DNA from: Gordionus sp. m RMFG-2023
Lineage: Eukaryota; Nematomorpha; Gordioida; Chordodea; Parachordodidae
DNA length: 64,000 bases
Assembly (NCBI RefSeq): GCF_954871325.1
Contig: NC_088775.1
Coordinates: 42,509,561 to 42,573,560, forward strand
Direction: 5' to 3'
Below the pieces are notes generated by a model that ran no database searches, was not told the DNA's origin, and was given only the letters and a program-made list of their open reading frames with translations. The position numbers and the translations under genes are program-made. Of the stretch, positions 23,241 to 35,612 are shown in pieces (position 1 is the first letter of the stretch; every line of letters begins with the position of its first letter).

Positions 23241-23938
23241 AATATAATTATTAAAAATGGGATGTATTATATTTTAAAAAAGTGATATACATATATAAAT
23301 TAATATAAAAGCATTATATATATCTAATATTAGCTTAACAAATTGAATACTTTTAGAAATTTAAATACTTTTAGAAATATAATATTTTAAAATATCCATT
23401 TGGGAAAAATCTGGAAAAAAATACAAAAATACGAATAAAAATCTCAATAAGGCTAAATTTATTTTTATTTTTTTAAATGTTAAATACACATCATTTATTT
23501 ATTTTAGAAAATAAATAATGTTTTAAACATGTGTAACAATGAAATAAATTAAAAGTTGGTTAAATTTTGTACTATTGTGCAAAATTTTGAAAAAATTGGT
23601 GTATTTAGTCTAGCGTGAATGAAAGAGTTAAAAAATATTAAACGGATATAACTGGCGGCATATGAAAATCTATAAAATAAATGTGAATTATAAAATATAA
23701 AGTGAATATAACCACCATATGAATCACTTAAATGGTATAAAAAATTTAAATGTTGGAAATATAATTTAATACACAAAAATTTTCTTAAGAATAATTGTAT
23801 TTTGTATGTTATATGTTTACAATTTAAAATCCAATCTTCGTTATTCAATTATCTCATCCTTGCTTGGCTTCCAATACCTATGAATATTCAAAAGATCCAA
23901 ACCATTCAATCTACTTTAAGAAGTTGTACTTCTTAGGT
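23241..23938. other. AT-rich DNA without a gene
   Basis: The 99-codon minus-strand frame at 23549-23848 is Phe/Tyr/Ile-rich, as expected from AT-rich sequence, and has no motif. I do not call it a gene. Confidence 0.5.
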
Positions 23939-23946
23939 ATGTTTTT

Positions 23947-24268
23947 CAGAGACCTGCAGGCCCGGCCCCTGAGCCGGACTGTAATTTATTTTTTTTAAAT
24001 ATACTCGGGCCGTGACTAAACTTTTTTTAAAAAAAATATCAGGGACGGACTATATATTTTAAAACCAAATATGAAATCGTCATTATTAACTATAAAAATC
24101 AAAAATAAATAAATTTATTTTTAAAAAATCAGGGCCGGGCCTGAAAATTTTATTTTAAAAAAAGCCGGGCCTGAAAATTTTTTTTAAAAAAACCCGGGCC
24201 GGGCCGAAAAAAATTTTGAAAATAAAATCCTGGCCGTGCCCTGCAAATGGTACCTTGGCAGGACTCTG
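23947..24268. mobile_element. GC-rich-ended miniature hAT-like element
   Basis: The left end is CAGAGACCTGCA and the right end, inverted, is CAGAGTCCTGCC. Many GGCCCGGCC-type repeats lie inside. The flanking 8-mers agree in only five positions, so the target duplication is eroded or the border is slightly off. It is a sister of the copy at 33606-33907. Confidence 0.65.
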
Positions 24269-24299
24269 TCCTTTTTAAAAAAGAGAGTGTGCTCTCATT

Positions 24300-25150
24300 A
24301 GTTTTCCAGTGGAGAAGAGTTGATATATATAAGCATTTTAATACATTTGGAATATAATCTAAAATATGTTTGAAATAATGCAAAGCATCCATAGCATTTT
24401 TTAGGACTATATCAGCCATAGTTAATATTTTAAACATTGTTATTCAGCTAATAAGACATCAATTCATGATAAAAATCTAACAAATATTAATTTTCTATCA
24501 CCATCTGAAAAAGGTTCGGAAGGCTTTTGTGGAAGTAATATCTGCTGATTGGTAAGCGCTGCATGATGAATTAAAATCATTCATTTATTTGGGTTATAAA
24601 TGTACAGTTAAAAGAAGTAAGATTACCCCAGAGGATCATACTATATAATTTATAACAAATGATCCATAGAATAAATTACGAAAGATGTGCAGGTAAAATC
24701 TGGTACAAAGAACTGCCAGCCTCTTATTTTTGATCTTGAGACAAACCAATTATGGTTTGTCTAGGTTTAAGAGCACGAAGTTTTATAATGATCATAGTGT
24801 ACTCTTCGATTGGGATATCAGTATGAATAGTTTTACTTAAGAGAGGTGACATTTGTTTTATAATACTCTTCTACTGATCCTATATTAATGTTTTGACGAT
24901 GAGCTTGCCTTGCTGCAAGTCGAGGGATACATCTATTAAACAAGTATAGCTCTGCTTTTAACTCAACAATAACATATAAAATATGAAATTCTTCATCAAC
25001 ATTAGCCTTAATATCCTTGAGTTATAAATTGCTCTCCGCTATTCTCATCTTCTTAATCAAGTCAATGTCATGTTTTTGAAAAGTATTACATAAAATAGTT
25101 GTATAATTAAATAATACATTCTAGTGATAAAAAAAATTTGGAATAAATAT
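24300..25150 (-). pseudogene. hAT transposase relic of the ZMYM1/P52-like type
   Basis: Reading the minus strand through stops gives KANVDEEF, then YVIVELKAELY, then RLAARQAHRQN, then SVEEYYKTN. This is the conserved central region of a common animal hAT group (RQ.HR.N ... EEYY). The relic at 56005 shows the same blocks. It is broken by many stops and contains no terminal domain. Confidence 0.6.
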
Positions 25151-25591
25151 TGAATCCAATAATTTTTTCCTGAGAAAATATTTCTTTCATGCCATTGTGA
25201 TATTTCAGTAATAGCATTAATAATCGGCTTTTCTAACTCTATAAAACCAGTTCCTGCTTGATGGCGGAGACTCCCTCTTTGGACAAGCTAGCAATTTCTT
25301 TATCACTGTTGGACAAGGAGTTTTAGAAATAATTATTATTTGACTAGTAATTTGAAAATAATAGGTAAATATTATGTCAAGGAAAACTTGAAATCGAAAT
25401 TAATTGATAAAATAACTTAGTAGATGAATATGATAAATAAATGTAATTAAATATATATTTAATATGAGATAGGAATAAATATTAACAAATATAAATTAAT
25501 ATAAACAATAATATTTCTGCATTTTTTGGCTTTGGGATGGGGGGGGGGGGATTTGTCTCCCAGCCCTCTCCACCGCTGCGTACACGCCTGT
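25151..25591. other. AT-rich DNA ending in a G run and a transposon-end motif
   Basis: A 12-base G run at 25539-25550 is followed by sequence whose reverse complement starts CAGGCGTGTACGCA at 25591. This resembles the end of a miniature element; no partner end was found. Confidence 0.4.
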
Positions 25592-26220
25592 TCAAACCTA
25601 TTAGAAAGACGGTGGCGAAGCTGTTTCTTCAATGGCTCAATTTAGATACCAATCCCTCTGATGAGGTCCTTGACTTGAATTCACAAATACATTCAACAGT
25701 CTGAGTCACCGTAAATTCCTGAAGTCTACTCACTCATATTATCCAAAATTTCTCTACTGCAAGCCAACACACTTTGTATTCAGATATAAATTAATTTCAC
25801 CATTATAGGGCATTCAACATGGTTACTATCTTGGGCGAACACTTTTTTGTCTTGAAATAGATAAATGATAAAAGATATCAATCACTAGTGCAGGTTCCAT
25901 TTATATTTGTGGTATATAGATGATGGAATAATAATCGGCTTGCCCAACTAAGTCTACCAGACAATTAGATAATTAAATCTTATGAAAACATAGGTCTAAA
26001 AACACATTTTCTTAAGAATGAATGATATCTCTAAGCAGCAATGTTCAAAATGATTTCAGATCCTACCGTCCTAAGAAAGTGTGCATCACACATCTAATGG
26101 CACCCTTAGGCAATAAAAACCCTCAACTTTTATCGGTTGATTATGTACATAACTTAACTTACCAATTCTTATTGAAAAAAATAATTATTTTATTTTTACT
26201 ATATTTAAAATAGAGTTCTG
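25592..26220 (+). pseudogene. LINE copy D, reverse transcriptase fragment
   Basis: Read through stops and shifts, the + strand shows NSLSHRKFLKST, then a motif B remnant (GIQHGYYLGR), then the stretch around 25912-25945 that in sister copies is WYIDDGI. It is the same restriction-endonuclease LINE family as copies A, B and C, but only about 600 bases of RT remain. The frame at 26022-26213 is its downstream part. Confidence 0.65.
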
Positions 26221-26448
26221 CAGTGGTACCATTTATACGTCACCTGAAAATTAAAATATTCTATCTCAACGTTTTATAATTTTACAAGAGGGTAATTTTA
26301 AAAGTTAAATCTCTTTTGTTTTCAATGGGATTGTTAACCAAATACTACCATAGTTAATTTAAGTTATTCTATAAATATTTCGGATTTTTTGATGTAAATA
26401 GAATGGTATTAAAAAATTAATATATGAAAAAGTCATTTTTGACAAAAT

Positions 26449-26928
26449 AGGCATACCCAGGATTTTTTTTGGGGGGAAGGGGGACTATTAGGTGACTTTT
26501 CCTTCATAAATTTTAATGGGGATATCTATAGGTCCACTTTTTATAGGACTATATTAGATTTCTATAAAAATATGGGTTTCGACTTTTTATATTAAAATCC
26601 TTTTTTAAAAAAAATTTTGAATTATTGTCTATGTGTTATTTAAAAAAATTAACTTTTATTATTTTTTCTCTCAAATTCTTCCTTATAATGATAATTGTAT
26701 ACTTTTTTTTTGAAAGAGGGGGGTGGAGGGTAGTAATATTTAACGACCTGATTTGGGTCGATTTTTAGAAACCGCCCCATTTATATTTTAGCCAAAATAA
26801 TATTGTGTAAGCCAGAAAATTTTGCTTATTTATGGATGGCAGAAAGGTTTAGTCGACTAATGGGAGGAGGTGTAGGGGGAGGCAAATTAGCGATGAAGGA
26901 CCCCCCCCCCCCCCCAGTTACACACCTG
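26449..26928. mobile_element. Possible miniature element with G-rich ends
   Basis: The left side reads AGGCATACCCAGGA followed by T and G runs. The right side, inverted, reads CAGGTGTGTAACTG followed by a 15-base G run. G-rich ends of this form recur in miniature DNA elements. No clear target duplication was seen, so the borders are tentative. Confidence 0.35.
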
Positions 26929-26968
26929 AAATAACCTCATTTTCAAGCGAAGATTTGTTGAATACAAT

Positions 26969-27110
26969 AAAAATAGTGCCGAACATTACTTCAAAAAAGA
27001 AAGGTATTATTCGTTACGTCAAAAAAAGGGAACGCGTTACCGTTACCTTGTGAAAAAAGTAACACACGTTACTGGCTAGAAAGTAACACGTTACTTGATA
27101 GTTAAAAATA
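26969..27110. repeat. Cluster of GTAACGCGTTAC-like palindromes
   Basis: CGTTACG, ACGCGTTACC, GTTACC, GTAACACACGTTAC and GTAACACGTTAC crowd within 110 bases. This matches the organisation of hAT subterminal arrays. The block starts close to TAGTGCCGAACATTAC, a possible terminal repeat. The other end was not identified. Confidence 0.45.
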
Positions 27111-28149
27111 AAATATTATATTTAATAATTCCCTATATATAATATAAATAAAATTATAAAATAATATATCATAAGATAAGATATTTTTATATATTAAAAA
27201 TATTCAAAAAATTAATGGTGCCAAATAGGCGCTAAAATTATTTAAAATAAGAAATAAAATCTCAAAATGTGATGAATTATTAAATTTAGGCAAACAAATA
27301 AACAAAACAATTTATAAAAATAAGGGAAAATATATGAAAATTTCAGAACATACTATTTTTTAAATTAAATTTTATTCTTTTTAAAAATAATATTACATTG
27401 CAATCTAGATTTTAAAAACATAATAATTGAAAAAGTAATTATTTTTGTAAAATTAAGGTATGGTATGGTTATTTATTGAATTAAGTCATAGATACCAATT
27501 TTCACGTGGAACCAGATACCGGATAAAGAACAAAAAATGAATTAGCAGTTGCAATCATCAGATAAATCAGATGATCGTTCATAATCACTATATAGTTTTG
27601 ATTTTGAACCTCATTCAATATCAATATTGAAAAAGATATTTTTGTATAATTTATTTTCTAAGTTTTCAAAGATGTTTTATTTATTTTAAACATTTATAAG
27701 TTTTAAAAAAATCAATTGATAATTAAAAAATATTTATCATATTGATTACTTAAATAAATTGTAATTTACACACTTTTTTTGTGATATAATCTTGACGTGG
27801 ATGCTATCTATTTCAAAAATTTCATTTATAATTGAATTTTCTTTGCTTTTGGGAAAAAGGGTAAAATTAAATTTTTATCCACGTCGATGTTAGTTACATG
27901 CAAAAAAATCCAAAAAGTATTTTTAATCTAATTATCTTCTCTCAACAATAATATCCAAAACAGTAATCGGTACTTTAGTATTAAAAATGTTAAAAATGAA
28001 GCATATATTTTTTAATGTTTACCTAATAAATTTTAAATAACTAATAAGAGTTTAAATTTTTAAATCGGTCCGTTAGCACTTTTAAAATTAGATGGAAGGG
28101 TGTAGACTAAAACATAGCTCGTTTCAGCAATTATTCTAAATATCTTAAA
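27111..28149. other. AT-rich DNA without a gene
   Basis: No recognisable coding or repeat structure before the satellite begins. Confidence 0.5.
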
Positions 28150-29560
28150 ATTAACGATTATATTAATTATTATATGGCACATCCTCATTTAAATTTTAAA
28201 TAAACATGTTTACAATTTATTTTACTCTGTTTGTTACTTCAAAAAAGTTAAAAAAAAAATAATGATTATGACAATTGTCACTTTTCAATTGTATCAAAAT
28301 TTTATTTAACATATATATACTATATATATTTTTACCTATTTGTTTTAAAAAAAGTTCAAAAATAACAATTATGACAATTGTCACTTATCTATGGTACATC
28401 TTCAATGAAACAATATAACATGTTTACAATTTACATTTTTACCCATTAACTTCAAAAAATTTTTAAAAAAAAACTTAAGAATGACGATTATGACAATTGT
28501 CACTTTTCTATGGTCTTCATTGAAATTTTAATATAACATGTTTAAAATATATATTTTTAACCATTTGATTCAAAAAAACTTAAGAATGACGATTATGACA
28601 ATTGTCACTTTTCTATGGTACATCTTCACTGAAATTTTAATTTAACATGTTTACAAATATATATTTTTACCAATTTGCTTCAAAAAATTTCAAAAAAAAC
28701 TTAAAAATGACGATTATGACAATTGTCACTTTTCTATGGTACATCTTCACTGAAATTTTAATTTAACATGTTTTCAATATATATTTTTACCAATTTGCTT
28801 TAAAAAATTTTAAAAAAACTTAAAAATGACGATTATGACAATTGTCACTTTTCTATGGTATATCTTCACTGAAATTTTAATATAACATGTTTACAATATA
28901 TATTTTTACCAATTTGCTTTAAAAATTTTCAAAAAAACTTAAAAATGACGATTATGACAATTGTCACCTTTCTATGGTACATCTTCACTGAAATTTTAAT
29001 ATACCATGGTTGCAATAAATATTTTTACCCATTTGCTTCAAAAAATTTCAAAAAAACTTAAGAATGACGATTATGACAATTGTCACTTTTCTATGGTATA
29101 TCTTCATTGAAATTTTAATATAACCTGTTAGAATATATATTTTTACCCATTTGCTTTAAAAAATTTCAAAGATGACGATTATGACAATTGTCACTTTTCT
29201 ATGGTACATCTTCACTGAAATTTTAATTTAACATACAATATATATATTTACCAATTTGCTTCAAAAAGTTTCAAAAAAACTTAAAATAACGATTATAACA
29301 ATTGTCACTTTCCTATGGTACATCTTCGCCTAAATTTTATTTTAACATGTTTACAATCTATTTTTATACCCACTTGTGTTAAAAAAATTCAAAAACTTTT
29401 AAAGTGACGATTATGACAATTGTCAATTTTTCTATGATACATCTTCACTGAAATTTTGATTTAACATGTTTACAATATATATTTATACCTTGCTTTAAAA
29501 TAATTTAAAAAAGTTCAAAAATAACAATTATGTCACTTTTAACTGAAATTTTGTTTACAA
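28150..29560. repeat. Satellite array of about 12 units, each with the palindrome TGACAATTGTCA
   Basis: The palindrome or a one-base variant starts at 28269, 28372, 28491, 28596, 28717, 28836, 28955, 29074, 29182, 29296 and 29414, with a shortened copy near 29530. Spacing is 103-121 bases, most often 119. Between copies lie conserved blocks: CTATGGTACATCTTCACTG, TTTAACATGTTTACAAT and an A-rich spacer. The palindrome is the best conserved part of the unit, although the A/T spacer drifts. The array has no reading frame. It lies left of a hAT-like end (29696-29845) and could be internal to that element. Confidence 0.9.
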
Positions 29561-29695
29561 TTTATAATTTTAACCTGTTCCTTCAAAGAAAAAGAAATTC
29601 GGGAGAACTCTTTGTTGATTTTCAAATTTAAAAATAACTTATATATGACTCATATATTTTAATGACAAATTCTCACTTCTATTTTTTTATCTTCT

Positions 29696-29845
29696 GGTTA
29701 GTCGACTAAATTAGTCGTTTTAGTCCACTAATTAGTTGTTTTTAGTCGACTAATTTAGTCGCTAAAGTTTTTAGTCGAATTTTTCGGCTAAAACTATTAG
29801 TTAATCGTCTGTTAGTTGACTAAATTTAGTCGATTAACAACACTA
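29696..29845. mobile_element. hAT-like right end with TTAGTCGACTAA palindromes
   Basis: Several copies of TTAGTCGACTAA and variants precede AACAACACTA, whose inverse TAGTGTTGTTAA is the terminal repeat of hAT-1. The matching left end was not found; a single TTAGTCGACTAA at about 26847 could belong to it. The satellite would then lie inside the element. Confidence 0.6.
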
Positions 29846-30164
29846 ACCATGACAATAGGCTCAAATACCGCAATTTCGGAAGACCCTTTTAAGAGTAAAT
29901 TGAAACTCTGGTTATTATTTTTGCGAATAAAGGATTAAATCATATAGGTCATTAGATAATGTTTCAAGTTACAAAAATGTGTTATGTATCTTGAACTATT
30001 TAAAAGTATATTTTAACTCTAATGTTTTTAAATAAAAATATGAATTTTATATTATTATTAATAAAATTATTATATACTTGAAATTTTAAAATATATTTTT
30101 TATACCTCAATAAAAAAAAATGATATTATTTTTAACTATACACAATAATAATTATTTGAATTCG

Positions 30165-31198
30165 TAATTGAGGAGCGGGAACGGAAGCTAGCTCCTTTTA
30201 GGGCTGGAGATCCACCGCTCCTTTAAATTTATGTATAAATTAAATTATTTTTTAAATATTAATAATATTTATTAATTAAAATTCAATAAAAATGAAATTT
30301 TATTTAATTTAAATTTATCCATTATTAAATGTTTAGCCGAGTTTTATATTGGTTTTTCATCTAATCATTTTAAATATTAAACATCAGTTTTCCTTTTTAT
30401 ATTGAAAATTTTTTGGAAAATCTTGTAAGTCATGTTAATATTTATTTTATAGATATATAATAAAAAATAGTTTTAGATATTATGGATTTAGAGATCATAG
30501 ATAAATCGAATTTCCATTTCCATCATACAAAAAATATTTTAAACTTCTAAAAGATCTTGATCCAAATGATCAAACAAATTTAAGGGCAAAATGTCTTTTG
30601 TGTTTAAATAAAACTATTTAATTTTCAAAAGTGAGCAGCTTCAATCTAAAAAATCATCTAAAAGTAAAAAATCTTTCTTTTGAATACAAATTGATTTGGG
30701 AGATTTTTTTGGATTCTATGAAATTGATCATCAGGAAGATAATATATTGGACAAATATTTTTTAAATAATGATACCAAAATTACTATTTTTGATAAATTC
30801 CCTGAACTAAATATCTTTATAAAATACAATACCCCGCTTCCCTCTAATGTTCCTGTGGAGTGCCTATTTAGTATTGCAAAACAGGTCTTAGGGAGAGGCA
30901 TGAATGTTTGTTAGATTCTAATTTAGAAAATTTATTACTTTTAAAAGCTAATAAAAGATTATAAATATTTTGATAGATCATTTAATATAAATAAAGCTTT
31001 TGGATTAAAAAAATATGATTTTGTTTTGTATACCTTCTAAAAAAAATGAAAATCAAAGGAGCGGTTATGGAGTGGCACTCCATTATGCGGGAGCTAGCTC
31101 CTTTTAAAAATGTAGTAGTGGGAGCGGGAGCTAGCTCCTTTTAAAAAGGCGGGAGCGGGAGCTAGCTACTTTTAAAAAGGAGCGTTAACAAATCTGTA
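30165..31198 (+). mobile_element. hAT transposon hAT-4 with GGAGCTAGCTCC subterminal repeats
   Basis: The right end, inverted, reads CAGATTTGTTAACGCTCC, close to the ends of hAT-1 and hAT-3. GGAGCTAGCTCC palindromes stand at both sides (about 30185-30200 and 31088-31170), with inverted CCGCTCCTTT blocks. The left terminal repeat is eroded, so the left border is approximate and no target duplication is visible. A short transposase relic lies inside. Confidence 0.7.
30498..30962 (+). pseudogene. hAT transposase relic: BED finger joined to dimerisation domain
   Basis: The first part has KCLLCLNK then SFNLKNHLK, the Cys-Cys...His pattern of a BED zinc finger that binds DNA. Soon afterwards a 72-codon frame (30696-30914) carries PLPSNVPVECLFSIAKQVL, the hAT dimerisation signature. 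LDSNLENLLLLKANKRL follows in another frame. The large catalytic middle is missing, so this is a deletion derivative; one stop and one shift are also present. Confidence 0.75.
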
Positions 31199-33597
31199 AA
31201 AACTAAATAAAATTTAAACTCTTACTTTCTCCAATAATATTTTTACTTAAATATATAAATATATTGGTAATAAACATATTTTCATTGTTTCAAATTTTGA
31301 CATTAGCAAAATATTTTTTTACCTTACCGAAAATACAACGATTTAAATATAATTTTGATATTTTCCTAAGGATAATTTCAGGGCAAATAAAAAAAAGTTT
31401 TGATTAATAAGAACTTGTTTTAAACGACTTTGACTATTTCTAGTAATTAGAAGTAAATTTAGCTCAACCTAGCCAATTTTTTTTCGCCTAAGACTAAGCT
31501 TAAACCGATTTTTATCGATTATTACTCAACTATAGTCAGAAGCCTATACTTCGTATATCGGGCTGATATGATTTTAAACCTTCTTATTTTAATCAGTAAT
31601 CTTTATATATCCGAATTTCCCAATATTTCAACCCGATCCATTCAAAAATTAATTCTAATCGAATAATCGATTATTCTTGAACAAAGTAAATAATAAATTT
31701 ATTCGTATTCATTATTTAATGAATATTCGATTTTTTTAATAAGCCTAACTACAACAAAAAGATTGTGGCTAACATTCTACTAAAGGAAATGTCTGTCGCC
31801 GGTGAAACATGCAAAGCGTAATGGAATTAATATTCAATATGTAAAAATTTACAAAATTATTGTAAGAAAGAACGTTTGCTATATTTTCTTGGTAAGTAGG
31901 TTTAAAATTTGGATGGATAAATTTTAATGATATGTATTTTTATTTATTTGGATGCGTTGTCGATTTATTTACAATATATTTACTGTCAAACTGTTTAAGG
32001 CTTTACTTTACATATATGGTCGACTATTATTTTGAATCAGCACTTAATATTTGTTAAAGGAAGGAAAAGCAGGGGCAATTTCAAAAATTTTAATATTTTT
32101 TATGTTTACATAATTAACATTCCTTTCAAAAAGACTTTTGAAAAATTTAAATACCTATGATAAAAAGCAAGGAAATGCCAAAAACTTACATTACTGTGTA
32201 TGGGAATTAATGTTCACGTGTCGAAGATTACAAAATCTTAGTAAGAATGTTAACAACATTTGTTTTGAAGAAGTTTGACCTATTAAAAAAAATCAAATGA
32301 CGAATACAACTAATAAATTATTTTATTAATTTTGTTAGAGAAAAGTCAAATTAGACTATAATTCTTTTTTGATTAGGCCTTGGTCAAACGATGGAAAATA
32401 AGGTCCATCCATATATGGATGACTGATTAGAATAAGAAAGATTTAAAGTCATATCTGACCAGATATGCGATACATAGACTTCTGACTACTAGTATAAAAG
32501 GTCATAATGGTTTTAAATGAGTTTTATATAAAAAATTCGTTTAATCATATTAATTTACAATATTAAAATTTTCTAAGAAAATAGTTGGTTTGACCAAAAT
32601 TTGTTGGTAACAATTTTTTCCTTTATGCTGATGACTATATTGGTTAAAGCACTTAGTGGCACTTATAAAGCATGAAACATTGGCATAGATTAATTAGTGT
32701 TTCCACAACTTAAACGGATATAATATAAAATATAATTTAAATTAAGCAAAATAGAAATAACCCATGGAAAATTAACAATACTTAATCATAATTTCTCTTA
32801 GACGGAACTTGTCCCAAGGCTGGGCAAAATAAAAGTTTATGGGCAGCCCCTAAATATTTTTTCGTGAAGTTCCCTTGGATAAATCCTAGCTTTATCACTA
32901 ATACTATTATATAAATTAAACTCTTTAGCTGATAATCTTATTTATTTTTGCTATATCATAAATCAAAAGAAAATATTTGCTTCTTTCTATAAAATTAGTT
33001 TTTTGATATTTGTTAGTCTTACCATATAAAAAAATTCAAATAAAATAGGATTAAGTGTTGAAACTAGAAGGTAATGATTGCATTATTATTCAAGAGGATA
33101 TAACCGCGGGGTTAGGTAGTACTGGCATCTACTTAAACAAAAAGAAAAACTTAAAATAAATTTTCGAAAACATGTTTAAATTGAATAATATATAAAGGTT
33201 TATACTCCAGGTATATTTATGATAAAATTCATAAATATAGTATGAATTGACCTTTAACCTTTAGTTATAGGAGAAAAACATTTTTATTTATATTTGTTAA
33301 AAAAAATTGCGAGCCTAACGAGGTATTTCATATTTTTAAGTGTTAGGTCATATAATTTTTAATAACATAAATTTTTATCAATTCTTAATTGTAAATATGA
33401 ATTAAAATCATGAGTTATTTTTTTGAGTAAAGTTTTTCCGATTAAACTGTTTAATTAATTTAGAAAGAACAGAAATATTCCAGATGAATTTCAAGACGCT
33501 CTGTATTATTTTATTTTATGGTAAGAATAATTATATTATATTATACTATATATCTTGTTTTTGTTTAATGTATTTTTCATGATATTATATTAAGTAT
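31199..33597. other. Gene-free AT-rich stretch
   Basis: A block near 31818-31876 (GGAATTAATATTCA...) recurs loosely at 32200-32258. A small palindromic patch (CATATCTGACCAGATATG) lies at about 32450. I see nothing else. Confidence 0.45.
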
Positions 33598-33605
33598 ATA
33601 TTTAT

Positions 33606-33907
33606 CAGAGACATGCAGAAGTATCATTTGTATGGCCCGGCCTAGATTTTTTTTACGGAATTTTTTTTCGGCTTGGCCTGGATCTTTTTTAATATTTTAT
33701 TTATTTTTAATTTTAGTAGCTAATAATGGCGATTTAAAATATTTATTTTTAAAATATATTGGCAGGCACTAGGTATTTTTTTAAAAAATTTTTAGGCAGC
33801 TAGGGAATTATTTCAAAAAAAATTAAAGGCGGATATATATAAAAAATTAAAATAAGGCTCGACCCATGTACTCGAGCCGGGATTAGGGCAGAGTCTGTAA
33901 GTCTCTG
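33606..33907. mobile_element. GC-rich-ended miniature hAT-like element with perfect target duplication
   Basis: The left end is CAGAGACATGCAGA and the right end, inverted, is CAGAGACTTACAGA. ATATTTAT flanks both sides (33598-33605 and 33908-33915). GGCCCGGCC-type motifs lie inside. The element is 302 bases with no coding capacity, so it depended on a transposase from elsewhere. Confidence 0.85.
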
Positions 33908-33915
33908 ATATTTAT

Positions 33916-35258
33916 TGAAGAATTATTTTAGATTTCAATAGTTTGATCTAATAAAACTCTGATTGGTCTGGCCAGATCTTTTAAAAATTTCCATTTGAAC
34001 CGGGTCAAACTTGGGTGTGTCCGAGACTTGGTCGGATTCGAATCCCGATCAAAAATTTTAACTATTTGTCTTCTTAATATTTTTATAAATATTCTTACAG
34101 GATTTGAAATAAGAACTAATAGGAATTCTCTCTTAATAATAGTTCAGATCCATAGGCAGACTCATCCAAGGTGGAAATTTTATAAAATTATTTTAAGCCA
34201 ATAGCCCCCCCCCAATTCCTACTGATGAATATAATATTTTATTCAAACGATAGAAAGCTGTACCTTCGGCCTCCCGACTATATTTATGTGGAAAGTGACC
34301 CAACCTCCCTTTTGCAAAACTTTACTCTAGCTACATCTAAGTTCTATTCAAACTGGACTTGGATTTACGAAAAAAGGTCCGATCGATCGGACAAACATAT
34401 TTTTTAATTTTTTTTCGGATAGGGCCGCTGAAAAAACAAGCTCAATGTAGGATTAAAATTTACTTAGGACCTCATAATTTTTTTTTAAACGGGCTAAAAG
34501 CCAGATACTTTTCTTTTCAAAGTTTTTCTCAAATTATAAATGCCATACTGATATCTTTATTTAAATACAATTATAGAATTATCATTACATAAATTGAAAT
34601 AACGAAATATATGTTTGATCAGTCTACGTTTTCTGGTATAACAGCTAGTCTTCTTCCACTAATGGAATGACAACTTACTGATTTTTTTTAAAGTCGAAAG
34701 TTCTACAAGGTCCTAGCTTAGCATAAACTACTCCTTAATCCGCTCCTCATATGATGATCTAATATATCTAGATCATGAGATTGCGCAGATTATATAAATT
34801 TTGAGTTAGTTAGCCAAATCAAAAACTTTTGGCTCAACTCGAATTTAAAAAGATTATAGGAAGGAAATATCAAATTTAAAATATTTATTTTATTCTTTAT
34901 TTATTACAGGGGTGGTGGAGTGGCTATATATTCGGGGTTGTCTCTCTAGTTTTATGACAAGGTAAGAAATTTGGCGCAATTGCTGATAAAAAAAGAAGGC
35001 GTGAAAATCAGCTCCCACCGATCGTCGATAGTTTTAAAGCAAAACTCCCCCTAACCCTCGTCAATCAGTGCACAGGTCTCCCTATTCCCTACTCCATAAA
35101 ATATTTTTATTCCTTTTCCCCTGAGCTTAGGATTTGAAATATATATTGGGGCAGATTACCCCCCCCCCCCACTCACCCTCTCACGTTCATTTAGACACTG
35201 ATGACTAGTATTTATGTGTACAAGTAAATTTTTATATTCTATTTTTTCAAAAATATAG
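33916..35258. other. Stretch without a supported gene, upstream of a host exon
   Basis: Short open frames (33995-34204, 34225-34407, 34359-34592) have no recognisable motif. GGTCCGATCGATCGGAC near 34376 and CCGGG-type motifs suggest another worn miniature element. C runs lie at 34205-34213 and 35159-35170. The last 30 bases form a polypyrimidine-type splice acceptor ending AG at 35257-35258. Confidence 0.4.
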
Positions 35259-35459
35259 TGGGCCCTTCTTGGCCCCCTCGTGTGAAAAGCAATTCTGGCT
35301 ATTGGCAATTAGATAAATCAAAGCAAAGCTCTAAAACAATGGCACGCGAGATAAATCAGACCTGTGAAACGTACTTGGAACTCAGTTTTCCTCTCAATAT
35401 TTTGAATTATACTGAAGATCATAGAATTAGAAAGTACGATATGTTGATAAAGATCTTAG
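35259..35459 (+). CDS. Internal exon of an unrecognised host gene
   Basis: A 201-base stretch stays open in one frame and is bounded by a good acceptor (T-rich tract, then ATAG) and a good donor (CTTAG followed by GTAAAA). It starts with two bases of a split codon and ends with one, so both introns are phase 1. The roughly 66 complete codons encode a mixed, soluble-looking segment including GYWQLDKSKQS and LNYTEDHRIRKYDML. There are no membrane stretches and no transposon motifs. GC content is higher than in its surroundings. It may join directly to the exon at 54440, which needs the same phase. I do not recognise the protein family. Confidence 0.6.
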
Positions 35460-35612
35460 GTAAAAAAAACAAAAAAATAGTGTTTCTTTCTTTAGGGTGG
35501 TAAAATATAACTCAAAATTAAATAGATCATCCCAGATTAACTATGCATAAAAGTCTTTAAAATTAAATCTTACTAAATATATAAAATTCAAACAACAGTA
35601 ATTAACTAAAGG

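Noticed and set aside
23549-23848. 99-codon minus-strand frame
   Set aside because: Phe/Tyr/Ile/Asn-rich composition is expected from AT-rich DNA; no motif, splice sites or relatives in the window.
28150-29560. Regularly spaced palindromes resembling a CRISPR array
   Set aside because: Units are about 119 bases, the spacers are homologous to each other, and the setting is eukaryotic. It is a satellite.
34030-34050. GGATTCGAATCCCGATC, similar to a tRNA T-arm
   Set aside because: No A box, anticodon arm or acceptor stem is found at the proper distances.
34225-34407. 60-codon + strand frame upstream of the host exon
   Set aside because: Better codon mix than most, but no convincing acceptor or donor in the needed phase and its end runs into a palindromic GC-rich patch.
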